NCBI GenBank assembly: GCA_964410215.1
Contig: CAYPHA010000035.1
Coordinates: 1-46,318 of the forward strand
Source: CAYPHA01 sp964410215
GTDB lineage: Bacteria; Calditrichota; Calditrichia; Calditrichales; CAYPHA01
Reading direction: 5' to 3'
DNA length: 46,318 nucleotides
The notes beneath the pieces were generated by a model. It searched no databases and was not told the origin of the DNA. It worked only from the letters and a program-made list of their open reading frames with translations. A program made the position numbers and the translations under genes. Below, piece after piece: positions 17,883 to 26,041 of the stretch (positions are counted from its first letter, which is position 1; each line of letters starts with the position of its first letter).

Positions 17883-18938
17883 ATGAGTACAAACCAGGAA
17901 AAACTTAAAGCTGTAGACGTTGCCCTTTCACAGATTGAGCGGCAGTTCGGCAAGGGGTCGATCATGAAACTCGGAGACCGGGTCCGGGTGAATGTCGATA
18001 TTATTCCGACCGGATCCATTTCACTGGACGCGGCACTGGGAACGGGCGGCATTCCGAGGGGCCGGATTACCGAAATATACGGTCCGGAATCCTCCGGTAA
18101 GACCACACTTGCCCTTCATGTCATCGCAGAAGCCCAAAAGACAGGCGGGCTGGCGGCCTTTGTTGATGCCGAGCATGCCATGGATCCGGGTTATGCCAAA
18201 AAACTGGGTGTGGACACGGTAAACCTCCTGGTCAGTCAGCCCGACAACGGGGAACAGGCCCTTGAAATCGTGGAAACACTGGTGCGAAGCGGTGCGCTGG
18301 ATATCGTCGTTGTCGATTCCGTGGCCGCACTCGTTCCCAAAGCAGAAATTGAAGGCGAAATGGGTGACTCCCACATGGGTCTCCAGGCCCGGCTTATGTC
18401 CCAGGCGCTGCGGAAACTGACGGGTACGGTGAGCAAGTCCAACACCTCCGTTATTTTCATCAACCAGGTACGGGAAAAAATCGGGGTCATGTTCGGCAAT
18501 CCGGAAACGACAACAGGCGGAAGAGCCCTCAAATTCTATACCTCTGTGCGTATTGACATCCGCCGCATTGCCACGATCAAGGAAGCCAACGAGATGGTGG
18601 GTAACCGCACCAAGGTTAAAGTGGTCAAGAACAAGCTGGCCCCGCCCTTCCGGGAAGCGGAATTCGATATCATGTATTCCCAGGGCATTTCCAAAGAAGG
18701 TGATATTCTGGATCAGGCCGTAAACCATCTGATCATACAGAAGACAGGCACCTGGTTCTCCTACAATGAAACGCGGCTCGGACAGGGCAGGGAAAATGTA
18801 AAACGCTTCCTGCGCGAAAACGATGACTTATACGGGGAAATTGACCTGAAAGTGCGCCAGAAAATGGGTCTGATTCATGATGATAACCAACCTGCCGAAA
18901 CCGGGCCAAAACCGGAAACAGCTCCGAAAACACCGTAA
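17883..18938 (+). CDS. recA: recombinase RecA
   Basis: The 351-residue ATP-dependent strand-exchange protein for homologous recombination and SOS induction. Walker A is GPESSGKT (67-74), Walker B IVVVD (141-145), loop L1 includes GDSHMGLQARLMSQALRKL, and loop L2 includes NPETTTGGRALKFY. The C-terminal tail is short, Pro-rich and only mildly acidic. The ATG at 17883 has GGAG 7 bases upstream, so it is preferred to a TTG seven codons earlier. The 67-bp gap after thpR is A/T-rich and could hold its own promoter; no recognisable SOS box was identified. recX follows after 20 bp. Confidence 0.98.
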   Translation: MSTNQEKLKAVDVALSQIERQFGKGSIMKLGDRVRVNVDIIPTGSISLDAALGTGGIPRGRITEIYGPESSGKTTLALHVIAEAQKTGGLAAFVDAEHAMDPGYAKKLGVDTVNLLVSQPDNGEQALEIVETLVRSGALDIVVVDSVAALVPKAEIEGEMGDSHMGLQARLMSQALRKLTGTVSKSNTSVIFINQVREKIGVMFGNPETTTGGRALKFYTSVRIDIRRIATIKEANEMVGNRTKVKVVKNKLAPPFREAEFDIMYSQGISKEGDILDQAVNHLIIQKTGTWFSYNETRLGQGRENVKRFLRENDDLYGEIDLKVRQKMGLIHDDNQPAETGPKPETAPKTP

Positions 18939-18958
18939 CGCCGGAAAGGACCTAAGCC

Positions 18959-19603
18959 ATCCGCATCACCAGGATTGAATGCATCAGCCCGGCAAAGCGG
19001 CGTTATCAGGTATCGACGGACACGCATTCTGATTTTGAGGTCTCTGAAGATACGCTGATTCATTTCAGTTTATCCAGGGATACCGTGATCGCTCCGGACC
19101 GGCTGGCGGCTATCCGCATCCATGACGAAACGGTGCGTTGCCAGGAACAGGCTTATCGTTACCTGGCCCGCCGGCCCCACCTCGAGAGCGAACTCAGAAT
19201 CAAACTGAACCAAAAGGGATTTGCTTCACAACGTATAGAAGCCACCTTTAACGAATTGAAAAAGAAACGGTACCTGGACGACGCGGAATTTATCCGTCTT
19301 TCTATCCGGGACCAGAGCCGGCTTAAAAAATCCGGCCCCCTGCTGATTCGTAAAAACCTCATCACAAAAGGCGCCGGTATTGAAACCGTATCACAGATCC
19401 TCGAGGAAGAGTACCCGCAGAGACTTATGGAGGAAAATGCCTGTGAACTGGCTCTCAAAAAAGCACACCAGCTTCGTGACAGCGTTCTGAAAACACGGAT
19501 ACAAAAGACGGTCCGCTTTCTGCAACAACGGGGCTATGGCTGGGAAATGATTCAATATGCTCTGGAAAAAACCGGTATTAACCATGAAGATGATCAGGAA
19601 TGA
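18959..19603 (+). CDS. recX: RecX family regulator of RecA, probable ATC start
   Basis: A helical-repeat protein that binds and modulates RecA filaments. The core (AYRYLARRPHLESELRIKL, then FNELKKKRYLDDAEFI) is diagnostic. The first conventional start in frame is GTG at 19085 (172 residues), but the frame continues upstream and translates to R-I-T-R-I-E..., the normal beginning of RecX proteins. The upstream stop is TAA at 18953-18955 and no ATG, GTG or TTG lies between it and the conserved start. The codon giving the expected 'MRITRIE' opening is ATC at 18959, and a GGAAAGGA ribosome site (18943-18950) lies 8 bases before it. So either ATC is used as a rare start or an ATG carries a one-base change or sequencing error. 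Full length would be 214 residues. Confidence 0.85.
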   Translation: MRITRIECISPAKRRYQVSTDTHSDFEVSEDTLIHFSLSRDTVIAPDRLAAIRIHDETVRCQEQAYRYLARRPHLESELRIKLNQKGFASQRIEATFNELKKKRYLDDAEFIRLSIRDQSRLKKSGPLLIRKNLITKGAGIETVSQILEEEYPQRLMEENACELALKKAHQLRDSVLKTRIQKTVRFLQQRGYGWEMIQYALEKTGINHEDDQE

Positions 19604-19968
19604 GGTGACGACCCGCCGTCGAAAATTTTCCTGATGCGTTCTACCAGTTTCGGAAAGAGGATGGGTTTCTCCACGAAAATGTCTTTCAAACGTGACAGTT
19701 CGTTATCGACACCAAAAGCATGGCCGGAAGCGATTAAAACAGGAATCTCATGATAGTCCGAGGATTGAAGCCATTTGTAGAAAGACAATCCGTCTTCCCC
19801 GGGTAAACCCAGATCCGTAATGATCAGATCAATTTTCTGCTTTTCCAGAATATTTCGCGCCCGATCCGTATTATCATAGATTTTCACCCTGTACCCCTCT
19901 TTTTCCAGAAAAAGTTTGACAAGGAGCCCGGCGTGGGGATTATCATCGATGTATATTATCGTTTTCAA
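19594..19968 (-). CDS. stand-alone response-regulator receiver protein
   Basis: A 124-residue CheY-like single receiver domain with no output domain. The acidic pocket (IDDN, D8/D9), phospho-acceptor D52 (LIITDLGLPG), switch Ser81 and Lys101 (VEKP) are all present, so it should be phosphorylatable. The start is TTG at 19968 with an in-frame stop seven codons upstream and only a weak, distant GGGAAG site; the start is therefore uncertain but no better one exists. Its last 10 bases overlap the end of recX on the other strand. No kinase adjoins it, so its partner is unknown. Confidence 0.85.
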   Translation of the reverse strand: MKTIIYIDDNPHAGLLVKLFLEKEGYRVKIYDNTDRARNILEKQKIDLIITDLGLPGEDGLSFYKWLQSSDYHEIPVLIASGHAFGVDNELSRLKDIFVEKPILFPKLVERIRKIFDGGSSPHS

Positions 19969-20101
19969 CCTGGTTGCACTTCCCGTTTAATTATTTGGAG
20001 ACGGGTTAAAAGTTTAATAATTTCCAGCCTGACGTTAAACAGGCGTTATCTGAATAAGAATTCAGCGTTCATGACCTGAAGACAATACGAATGGGGAATG
20101 T

Positions 20102-22714
20102 ATGACATCACAGGAAATAAGGCAACAATTTATTAATTTTTTTAAAGATAGGGGACATAAATTTGTTCCCGGTTCACCGGTGGTTCCGTTGGATGACCCG
20201 ACCCTGCTGTTCACGAATGCCGGAATGAATCAATTCAAAGATATTTTTCTAAACAAAGGCAAACGGGATTATGTTCGTGCAGTAAACACCCAGAAATGCA
20301 TTCGTGTAAGCGGCAAACACAATGATCTCGAAGAAGTAGGGCATGACACGTATCATCATACCTTTTTCGAAATGCTGGGTAACTGGTCTTTTGGCGACTA
20401 CTACAAAAAAGAAGCCATCCAATGGGCCTGGGAACTGTTCACCGATGTTTGGAAGTTACCCAAAGAAAAACTGTATGCGACCGTTTTCCGTACCGATGAT
20501 GAAGCCGCCGTGTTGTGGCAGCAGGAGACGGATATCAAAAAGGAAAATATTTTACGTTTTGATGAAAAGGATAATTTCTGGGAAATGGGTAATACCGGAC
20601 CCTGCGGTCCCTGCTCTGAAATTCATATCGACCTTGGTCCCGAATATTGTGATCATAAAGGTGAAGACCATGTCTGTTTCGTAAACGGGGACTGCGGCCG
20701 CTATATCGAACTGTGGAACCTGGTATTCATTCAATATAACCGTGATGAGAACGGTACACTGCACACCCTGCCCTCCAGGCATGTCGATACCGGCGCCGGT
20801 TTCGAACGAATCGTAGCCGTTCTCCAGGAAAAACGTTCCAATTACGACACTGATCTTTTCACACCCATCCTCGATCATATTGGCGACATCACCGGAACAC
20901 CCTACCTGTCTTCAACCGAGCAGATGGCCTTTCGTGTCATTGCCGACCATGTGCGTATGCTGACCTTTTCCATCGCCGACGGCGGGTTGCCGTCCAATGA
21001 CGGAAGGGGCTATGTCATGCGCCGCATACTGCGCCGGGCAGCACGTTACGGACGGAAACTGGACATGCACGAACCCTTCATTTACAAACTGGTACCGACC
21101 GTCATTGATATTTTAGCCGGTGCCTTTCCCGACGTAAAGGAACGGGCGGAACATGTTGCCTCGGTTATCAGAGCGGAGGAAGAGCATTTTAACCGCACCC
21201 TGGACCGGGGGCTGGAAATCTTCGACAAGATTAAAGAACAGCTACAGGAGAAAAAGGAAGTCCTCATTCCGGGTTCCGATGTCTTCCGCCTCTATGATAC
21301 GTATGGTTTCCCGGTGGACCTTACACGGGTACTGGCTGATGAAAACAACCTGTCCCTGGACATGAAGGGTTTCGACATAGAGATGGAAGCCCAGCGTGAA
21401 CGCGCGCGTGCAGCGGCAAAGTTCGATATGGGTGGTATTTCCGGTGACGCATGGACCGCAGTGAACGAGGGTGCGGACTCTGCGTTTCTCGGATACACGG
21501 AACTCGCCATCGAAACACATATTATGCGCTATTTCAAAGACAATGAGGCCATCCGCCTTGTTTTGAAGGAAACACCTTTTTACGCCGAATCGGGCGGCCA
21601 GATCGGTGACAGGGGGAAAATTATCGGTGAAGGCTTTGAACTCGAGGTTTACGATACGCAAAAAGACGGCGACCAAATCGTTCATTTTTGTAAACCGAAT
21701 GATGCTTTTGATCCCCAATCCGATAAAGTGTTCGCCGAAGTCCTTTCCAGTGCACGCAGGGATACCGCCCGGAACCATACGGCGACCCACCTGTTGCATG
21801 CCGCCCTGCGTACGGTTCTTGGCGATCATGTCCAGCAGGCCGGCTCCCTGGTCGAACCAGAACGATTGCGCTTCGATTTTACCCATTTCGAGAAGATCAG
21901 CCAAGATCAGTTGATTCAAATCGAAGATATCGTTAACACCAAAATCCGCGAGGATGCCGAGCTGGAAATTGCCCGGGAAACGTTTTCCGAAGCACAGAAA
22001 AAAGGCGCCATGGCCCTTTTCGGTGAAAAATATGGTGAAATCGTCCGGACCGTCAAAGTGGATACGTTCAGCCTGGAACTCTGCGGCGGCACGCATGTGA
22101 ACCGGACCGGGGAAATCGGTCCCTTTATCATATTACATGAAAACGGGATCGCCTCCGGTGTAAGGCGTATCGAGGCTATTACGGGTCCGAAGGCTGTCCG
22201 GCATATTCAGAAATCTCGGGAAACACTGGACACGCTCACTCAGCTCATGGCCACCGGAGAGGAGGAACTGACCGTAAAAGTGGAAAATCTTATCCAGGAG
22301 CGGAAAACACTGGACAAGGAACTGCAGCGCCTGGCATCCGACCAGCTACTGTCAAACAGCGATGCATTGATGAAAAAAGCCGAAAAAATCGGTGATATAT
22401 CGGTCATTACCGAATCCATACCGAACGTTACCATGGATCAGTTGAAAACACTCGGCGACCGTATCCGGGAAACATCTCAAATGACCGCAGCGCTCTTTTC
22501 GACCGAGCAGAACGGCAAGCTCAATCTCGTCTGTATTATTACCGACGATGTAATTAAATCAAAATCCCTGAAAGCCGGCGAGCTGGTCAAAGAGGCGGCA
22601 AAAGTTGCCGGCGGCGGGGGCGGCGGCCGTCCCCACCTGGCCACGGCAGGCGCCAGGGATATCGATAAGGTTCAGGAAGTATTTGCAAAATTCAGGGAAC
22701 TGATCGCGGGATAA
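20102..22714 (+). CDS. alaS: alanine-tRNA ligase
   Basis: An 870-residue class II aminoacyl-tRNA synthetase that charges tRNA-Ala, with the complete bacterial layout: catalytic domain from the start (TSQEIRQQFINFFKDRGH, then GNWSFGDYYKKEAI), tRNA-recognition region, editing domain with zinc ligands H559-x3-H563 and C661-x3-H665 (CGGTHV), and C-terminal DHHA1/C-Ala domain with a glycine run and RPHLATAGA. Length is normal. GGGGAA precedes the ATG. The 133-bp upstream spacer shared with the divergent receiver gene holds no obvious leader structure. Confidence 0.98.
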   Translation: MTSQEIRQQFINFFKDRGHKFVPGSPVVPLDDPTLLFTNAGMNQFKDIFLNKGKRDYVRAVNTQKCIRVSGKHNDLEEVGHDTYHHTFFEMLGNWSFGDYYKKEAIQWAWELFTDVWKLPKEKLYATVFRTDDEAAVLWQQETDIKKENILRFDEKDNFWEMGNTGPCGPCSEIHIDLGPEYCDHKGEDHVCFVNGDCGRYIELWNLVFIQYNRDENGTLHTLPSRHVDTGAGFERIVAVLQEKRSNYDTDLFTPILDHIGDITGTPYLSSTEQMAFRVIADHVRMLTFSIADGGLPSNDGRGYVMRRILRRAARYGRKLDMHEPFIYKLVPTVIDILAGAFPDVKERAEHVASVIRAEEEHFNRTLDRGLEIFDKIKEQLQEKKEVLIPGSDVFRLYDTYGFPVDLTRVLADENNLSLDMKGFDIEMEAQRERARAAAKFDMGGISGDAWTAVNEGADSAFLGYTELAIETHIMRYFKDNEAIRLVLKETPFYAESGGQIGDRGKIIGEGFELEVYDTQKDGDQIVHFCKPNDAFDPQSDKVFAEVLSSARRDTARNHTATHLLHAALRTVLGDHVQQAGSLVEPERLRFDFTHFEKISQDQLIQIEDIVNTKIREDAELEIARETFSEAQKKGAMALFGEKYGEIVRTVKVDTFSLELCGGTHVNRTGEIGPFIILHENGIASGVRRIEAITGPKAVRHIQKSRETLDTLTQLMATGEEELTVKVENLIQERKTLDKELQRLASDQLLSNSDALMKKAEKIGDISVITESIPNVTMDQLKTLGDRIRETSQMTAALFSTEQNGKLNLVCIITDDVIKSKSLKAGELVKEAAKVAGGGGGGRPHLATAGARDIDKVQEVFAKFRELIAG

Positions 22715-22750
22715 TTCGGTTACGGAACGTTTGTTTCAGGCAGTCCGGGA

Positions 22751-23575
22751 TCAGGCTGTCATTTTCTGCAGCCGTATTAACAGGGCGCGTTCTCTTTCGA
22801 TGGACCGGGAGCGCTTATCCGCACCCTGGATATAGATCTGCAGTTTGTAAATCATTTCTTTTATCAGACAGGTCCGGTCCTGACCCTTTACCAGGGGATT
22901 TTCCAGTTGTTTTTCCATGGACCGGATCCGCCAGATATCCATTGCCGGCAACTGTCGTGAGAGCTGGTCGTCATGCCCGCCGTACTTAATGGTTCCTTCG
23001 TTGGGATCCAGCCCCACTTCATAACGCGGGGTGATCCGCAGCCACAGATCATAGTCCTCACAAACCGGAAAACTTTCATCGAAAAAACCGACTTCGTTGA
23101 ACACCTCTCTGTGCACCAGAACGGCGGACGGAGAAATAATGCACAAGGGAAGGGATTGACGGAAAATGCGTCCGGCGTATTTTCTGTGCTTTTTTTTCGG
23201 GTTCACCCGCCTGCCGTTCCGTATCCACACTTCCTGATTCTGAAAGATCAGATAATGCGGGTGCTCTTGATGAAACACTACATTTGTTTCAAGTTTATTT
23301 TGTGTCCACAGATCATCGCTGTCCAGGAAGGCTATCCACTCCCCTTTTGCCTCTTTTATTCCGGAATTGCGGGCAGCGGAGACGCCCCGGTTGGTATCAT
23401 GCCTTATGACGTTTATATCCCGGTACGTATCCAGCACGGATTGCGTGTCATCTGTAGAACCGTCATTCACTACGACAATTTCTGCCGGGGGACGGGTTTG
23501 TCCGATAACGGAATCCAGGGCTTTTTTGATATATGCAGCCCGGTTATACACCGGTATAACGACTGAAATATCCAT
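22751..23575 (-). CDS. family 2 glycosyltransferase
   Basis: A 274-residue cytoplasmic GT-A enzyme that transfers a sugar from a nucleotide donor; substrate is unknown. The N-terminus ISVVIPVYNRAAYI, NDGSTDDT, the metal-binding DSDD (FLDSDDLW) and the later ED pair (PVCEDYDLWLR, likely catalytic base region) are those of GT2. No membrane helix is present. The ATG has an AAGGAAC site 9 bases upstream and lies inside the 3' end of the nucleosidase gene (32-bp overlap), so the two are cotranscribed. A link between the two functions is not evident. Confidence 0.92.
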   Translation of the reverse strand: MDISVVIPVYNRAAYIKKALDSVIGQTRPPAEIVVVNDGSTDDTQSVLDTYRDINVIRHDTNRGVSAARNSGIKEAKGEWIAFLDSDDLWTQNKLETNVVFHQEHPHYLIFQNQEVWIRNGRRVNPKKKHRKYAGRIFRQSLPLCIISPSAVLVHREVFNEVGFFDESFPVCEDYDLWLRITPRYEVGLDPNEGTIKYGGHDDQLSRQLPAMDIWRIRSMEKQLENPLVKGQDRTCLIKEMIYKLQIYIQGADKRSRSIERERALLIRLQKMTA

Positions 23576-24170
23576 CGTTTATCAGTTCCTTAAGGTGTGC
23601 AGCCAGTTTTTCAGAACAGGACTTCAGATGCCGGCTGAAATCGATGACCGCTTTCCTGTCAGCACGGTCAGAAATGATTTTAAATGAAAAAAAAGGGATG
23701 CCATATCGCCTGGACAGCGCTGCAAAATGGTAGGCTTCCATATCGACCATTGATAAACCGGTCGCATCGAACAGCTCTTCACGACGCTTTCTATCCAGAA
23801 CCGGGGCATCAACGGTCAGAAGGCCGCCGAATCGCATATCCCCTCCGAACAATGTTTTCAGATCGGTTTCCACGAGCATGTTTTCTTTGTAACCATAGCG
23901 TTCAATAATATGTATTTCCCCTATTTTATGCTGACGGGACAGGGCACCTGCCAGGCCGAGATTGATCACAACCGCAGGGCGGAAAGCCTCCAGGTAAGCC
24001 GTATAAACCGATAATGCTTTATTTCTGCCGACACTGGTACGTAAAAAATCGTATGCCGTTGACCTGATCAGCGTTCCCGTACCCAAAGGGGCTTTTTCGC
24101 GGATCTCGTTACAATCCAGCAGGGGACGCAATTCGGCTTTCAATGCGGCAAGCAGCGTCAGTCGTTTCAT
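23544..24170 (-). CDS. nucleosidase/phosphorylase of the MTA/SAH nucleosidase (PNP-UDP) superfamily
   Basis: A 208-residue protein with the purine/uridine phosphorylase fold. The segment VINLGLAGAL (68-77) matches the phosphate/ribose site, MVDMEAYHFA (141-150) the ribose-binding Met-Glu, and the Asp in ISDRAD (171) the purine-binding catalytic Asp. These fit a hydrolase acting on methylthioadenosine, adenosylhomocysteine or futalosine; the sequence alone does not separate them, and it is somewhat shorter than standard MtnN (~230). It starts just after two tandem terminators of the upstream cluster and is followed by, and overlaps, a glycosyltransferase. Confidence 0.8.
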   Translation of the reverse strand: MKRLTLLAALKAELRPLLDCNEIREKAPLGTGTLIRSTAYDFLRTSVGRNKALSVYTAYLEAFRPAVVINLGLAGALSRQHKIGEIHIIERYGYKENMLVETDLKTLFGGDMRFGGLLTVDAPVLDRKRREELFDATGLSMVDMEAYHFAALSRRYGIPFFSFKIISDRADRKAVIDFSRHLKSCSEKLAAHLKELINDGYFSRYTGV

Positions 24171-24202
24171 GATATAAATTAACAGGCAGGGGTACTAAAG
24201 AC

Positions 24203-24234
24203 AAAAAAAAGCGCAACTCTTTCAAGTTGCGCTT
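24203..24234 (-). terminator. second, distal hairpin terminator
   Basis: On the minus strand a stem AAAGCGCAACTT / AGTTGCGCTTT with a short loop is followed by T8. It lies about 30 bases beyond the first hairpin at 24265-24287 and upstream of the nucleosidase start, and would stop read-through from the long minus-strand cluster. Confidence 0.8.
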
Positions 24235-24261
24235 TCACCAGGGGCATCTAACAAACGCATC

Positions 24262-24287
24262 TATATAAAAACCTCCGGGGGAGGTTA
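24262..24287 (-). terminator. first hairpin terminator after the 53-residue gene
   Basis: On the minus strand AACCTCC-CCC-GGAGGTT followed by TTTAT begins immediately after the stop codon of the small gene at 24288. Stem of seven pairs, modest T-tract. Confidence 0.7.
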
Positions 24288-24449
24288 TCAGGTCTTAATG
24301 GGTGTCAGCAAACTGATTATAATGGTCTTCGCTTTCCGCCAGTAAATGGTCATCGATTTTCGAATGATGTCCCGAAACACATCAAAAGCCATATAAAGAA
24401 ACGGGATTGCCAGCAGCAAAACGATCAGGGCCTGGAAATATGCTTTCAT
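24288..24449 (-). CDS. small single-pass membrane protein, 53 residues
   Basis: A short frame with a clear GGAGAG ribosome site 4 bases before an ATG and a stop directly followed by a hairpin terminator. The product opens MKAYFQALIVLLLAIPFLYM, a membrane helix at about residues 5-20, followed by a basic, amphipathic tail (VFRDIIRKSMTIYWRKAKT) and a second weakly hydrophobic stretch. No known family is recognised. It lies 69 bp after the AAA+ gene on the same strand and could be the last gene of that cluster. Without homologues the case rests on ribosome site, composition and position. Confidence 0.6.
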   Translation of the reverse strand: MKAYFQALIVLLLAIPFLYMAFDVFRDIIRKSMTIYWRKAKTIIISLLTPIKT

Positions 24450-24518
24450 GATACTCTCCATTTAACTTCCTGATGATACTTACGGGAGTATGCGGTAAAA
24501 GTTACATCATTCCTCATA

Positions 24519-26024
24519 TTAATAGGCCTCCCTGTACCGTTCGTCATCATCTGCCTCTTCCGTCGAAAACATGCCACTCAACATATCCGAGAACTGCACA
24601 CCCCGCTCCAGCCTGTACTTGTTCAGGAAGGAAAATTCGGCCAGACCATGAAGGGCGAATTCCATCATCATCAGTTGTTCATCCCGGTTCATATCCGGCT
24701 GACAGGTTTCTACGAGCTCTTTCAGTCCGTCAACAGAATGAAGCATTTTCCGGTGATCTTTTTCCATGTTATCCATCAGCAGGTCAATGGTATTTTCCCG
24801 GTTGAACCAGTCGATAATTTTCTGATAGGGATTGACCTGTTCACCGCGTTTCAGTTCTTCGGGATCCGGAAAATATTTCACAAACTCCGTCCGGATAGCC
24901 TTGCTGATCAGTATCTGGGCAATTTTCATGGGCCCTTCCTGTTCTCCTTCATACACCAGCTCGACCTTCCCGGTGATGGAGGGAATGACACCATACAGAT
25001 CCGTAATCCGCACGACTGTTTGTTTTTCATTGTTGATCAGCAGACGGCGCTCGGCACTGCTGTAAAGATTTTCATACGCCGATATGGGCAAACGGGCCGA
25101 TACGCCGCTGTTTTCATCCACATATTCACTGTCGCGTGCCTCGAAAGCGATCTGCTCGATCAAATCCCTGATTAGCTCCGGCACGGTTACTTTCTCCTTC
25201 TGGTTATCAAGGATGCGTGATTCCTGTGCCGTAATTTCACGGGACATATCAATCGTCCGGGGATAGTGGGTCAGGATCTGGCTGTCGATCCGGTCTTTCA
25301 ATGGTGTAACGATGGATCCCCGGTTGGTATAATCCTCCGGATTCGCCGTAAAAACAAACTGGATATCCAGCGGGAGACGGAACTTGAATCCACGTATCTG
25401 AATATCTTCCTCCTGCAGGATATTAAACAGGGCGACCTGTATACGGGCCTGAAGGTCGGGCAGTTCATTAATTACAAATATGGACCGGTGTGAATGCGGT
25501 ATCAGGCCGAAATGTATAACCCGTTCATCAGAATAAGGCAGCTTCATGGAAGCGGCCTTGATCGGATCCACGTCACCGATCAGGTCGGCCACCGAAACAT
25601 CGGGTGTGGCCAGTTTTTCCGTATACCGTTCCGACCTGTGCATCCAGCCGATGGGGGAAGCATCCCCCATTTCCTGCACGATCGTTCTGCCATTCCCGGA
25701 AATGGGATCAAAGGGATCATCATTCAATTCGCATGCTTCCAGGACCGGAATATATTCATCCAGCAGATTCACCATCAGACGGGCGATCCGCGTTTTGGCC
25801 TGTCCGCGTAAACCCAGCAGAATGATATTATGCCTGGAAAGAATAGCCCGCTGAAGGTCCGGGATGACCGTGTCATCATAACCGACAATACCCTCGAACG
25901 GATTTTTTCGTGTCTGCAGTGCACAGATTAAATTTTCGCGCATTTCCTCCTTGATGGTGCACGGCCGGTATCCTGATGCCTTCAGGTCACCCAGTGTCCT
26001 GATATGCTTATGGTCTTTATTCAT
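24519..26024 (-). CDS. AAA+ ATPase of the magnesium-chelatase I/MoxR-like group
   Basis: A 501-residue cytoplasmic ATPase. Walker A is GLRGQAKT (71-78). The Walker B region reads SIFVINELPDL (181-191), with Asn where most AAA+ proteins have Asp before Glu; as far as I recall this is usual in this subgroup. The following NPEDYTNRG segment (228-236) is the sensor 1 region. A helical C-terminal region without recognised domain covers about 300-501. Together with the VWA protein 17 bp upstream it forms the ATPase/VWA pair seen in MoxR-type chaperone and metal-insertion systems. Nothing indicates chlorophyll or cobalamin synthesis. The ATG has an AAGGAAGG site. Confidence 0.88.
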   Translation of the reverse strand: MNKDHKHIRTLGDLKASGYRPCTIKEEMRENLICALQTRKNPFEGIVGYDDTVIPDLQRAILSRHNIILLGLRGQAKTRIARLMVNLLDEYIPVLEACELNDDPFDPISGNGRTIVQEMGDASPIGWMHRSERYTEKLATPDVSVADLIGDVDPIKAASMKLPYSDERVIHFGLIPHSHRSIFVINELPDLQARIQVALFNILQEEDIQIRGFKFRLPLDIQFVFTANPEDYTNRGSIVTPLKDRIDSQILTHYPRTIDMSREITAQESRILDNQKEKVTVPELIRDLIEQIAFEARDSEYVDENSGVSARLPISAYENLYSSAERRLLINNEKQTVVRITDLYGVIPSITGKVELVYEGEQEGPMKIAQILISKAIRTEFVKYFPDPEELKRGEQVNPYQKIIDWFNRENTIDLLMDNMEKDHRKMLHSVDGLKELVETCQPDMNRDEQLMMMEFALHGLAEFSFLNKYRLERGVQFSDMLSGMFSTEEADDDERYREAY

Positions 26025-26041
26025 AATTTTCCTTCCTTCCG

